Positions 63,910 to 64,000 of a stretch of DNA of 64,000 nt are shown here, one piece after another. This DNA is from Bog-473 sp963804055 (GTDB taxonomy: Bacteria > Actinomycetota > Acidimicrobiia > Acidimicrobiales > RAAP-2). The notes under the pieces are model-generated. The model saw only the letters and a list, made by a program, of their open reading frames with translations. It made no database searches and was not told where the DNA came from. Made by a program: the position numbers and the translations under genes. Location of the stretch: positions 372,001-436,000 of the forward strand of contig CAWDOU010000013.1 of assembly GCA_963804055.1 (NCBI GenBank). The letters run 5' to 3'. Position 1 is the stretch's first letter. Every line of letters starts with the position of its first letter.

Positions 63910-64000
63910 GATCGAGAAAAGTGGCCTACTCGATCAGGATTCTCGAACGGGCCCCGCCGGGCGAACGCCCGAGGCACAACAGATGTTAGCAGGCGCTGGC

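Overview
The window is a high-GC, densely packed bacterial chromosome segment. Its gene content points to an actinobacterium: F420 cofactor synthesis (FbiD) with an F420-dependent reductase, a PafB-PafC-type WYL regulator, CtaG, a complete mce lipid-uptake operon with its own MceG ATPase, secA-prfB-ftsE-ftsX order, and an actinobacterial-style Tad (Flp pilus) locus. The lack of mycobacterial or Streptomyces hallmarks and the overall mix would fit Acidimicrobiia, but that placement is inference.

Layout. 1-3.0 kb: a class III adenylate cyclase cut by the window edge, gpsA, and divergent fbiD. 3.0-6.9 kb: a lysine/alanine-repeat histone H1-like protein, a 490-base gene-free stretch that looks less GC-rich than its surroundings, and a convergent VirD4-like coupling ATPase and MobF/TrwC-type relaxase with no mating-channel genes. 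6.9-20 kb: housekeeping and cofactor genes (F420 reductase, fused PafBC, CtaG, carboxyltransferase, MoaC, FmdB, TldD/TldE, thioesterase, MFS carrier) and dxs, which carries a one-base frameshift. 20-28.4 kb: a sugar-nucleotide transferase and an acyl-CoA catabolic cluster (Zn alcohol dehydrogenase, acyl-CoA ligase, SDR, acyl-CoA dehydrogenase, CaiB-type CoA transferase, divergent amidohydrolase). It resembles the FadD3/FadE30/IpdF set for steroid C/D-ring breakdown and contains a 19-base palindrome that may be an operator. 28.4-37.5 kb: small proteins, MsrB, an SSB without the acidic tip, then ftsX-ftsE, prfB and secA. 37.9-51.2 kb: yrbEA-yrbEB-mceA-F plus an Mce-associated protein on the minus strand. 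Divergent from it is an ECF sigma factor carrying a membrane segment and a long glycine/valine/threonine repeat domain, followed by mceG. 51.3-52.3 kb: GSII-type glutamine synthetase. 52.7-62.5 kb: the Tad locus in two divergent arms, flp-luxR-tadC-tadB-tadA-tadZ-cpaB and tadE-tadG-tadV. 62.5-63.9 kb: a DEAD-box helicase fused to a cold-shock domain, whose best start codon is ATT.

How the genes work together. YrbEA/B (permeases), MceA-F (substrate-binding assembly, MceE a lipoprotein) and MceG (ATPase) should form one lipid importer, and the acyl-CoA genes at 20-28 kb could process sterol- or fatty-acid-derived substrates. The membrane-anchored sigma factor between the mce operon and mceG is the most unusual gene here. 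The Tad genes supply pilin, prepilin peptidase, ATPase, membrane platform and minor pilins for surface attachment. Gene ends were assigned by eye; many starts are GTG or TTG, chosen from ribosome-binding sequence and overlap with the preceding stop codon.
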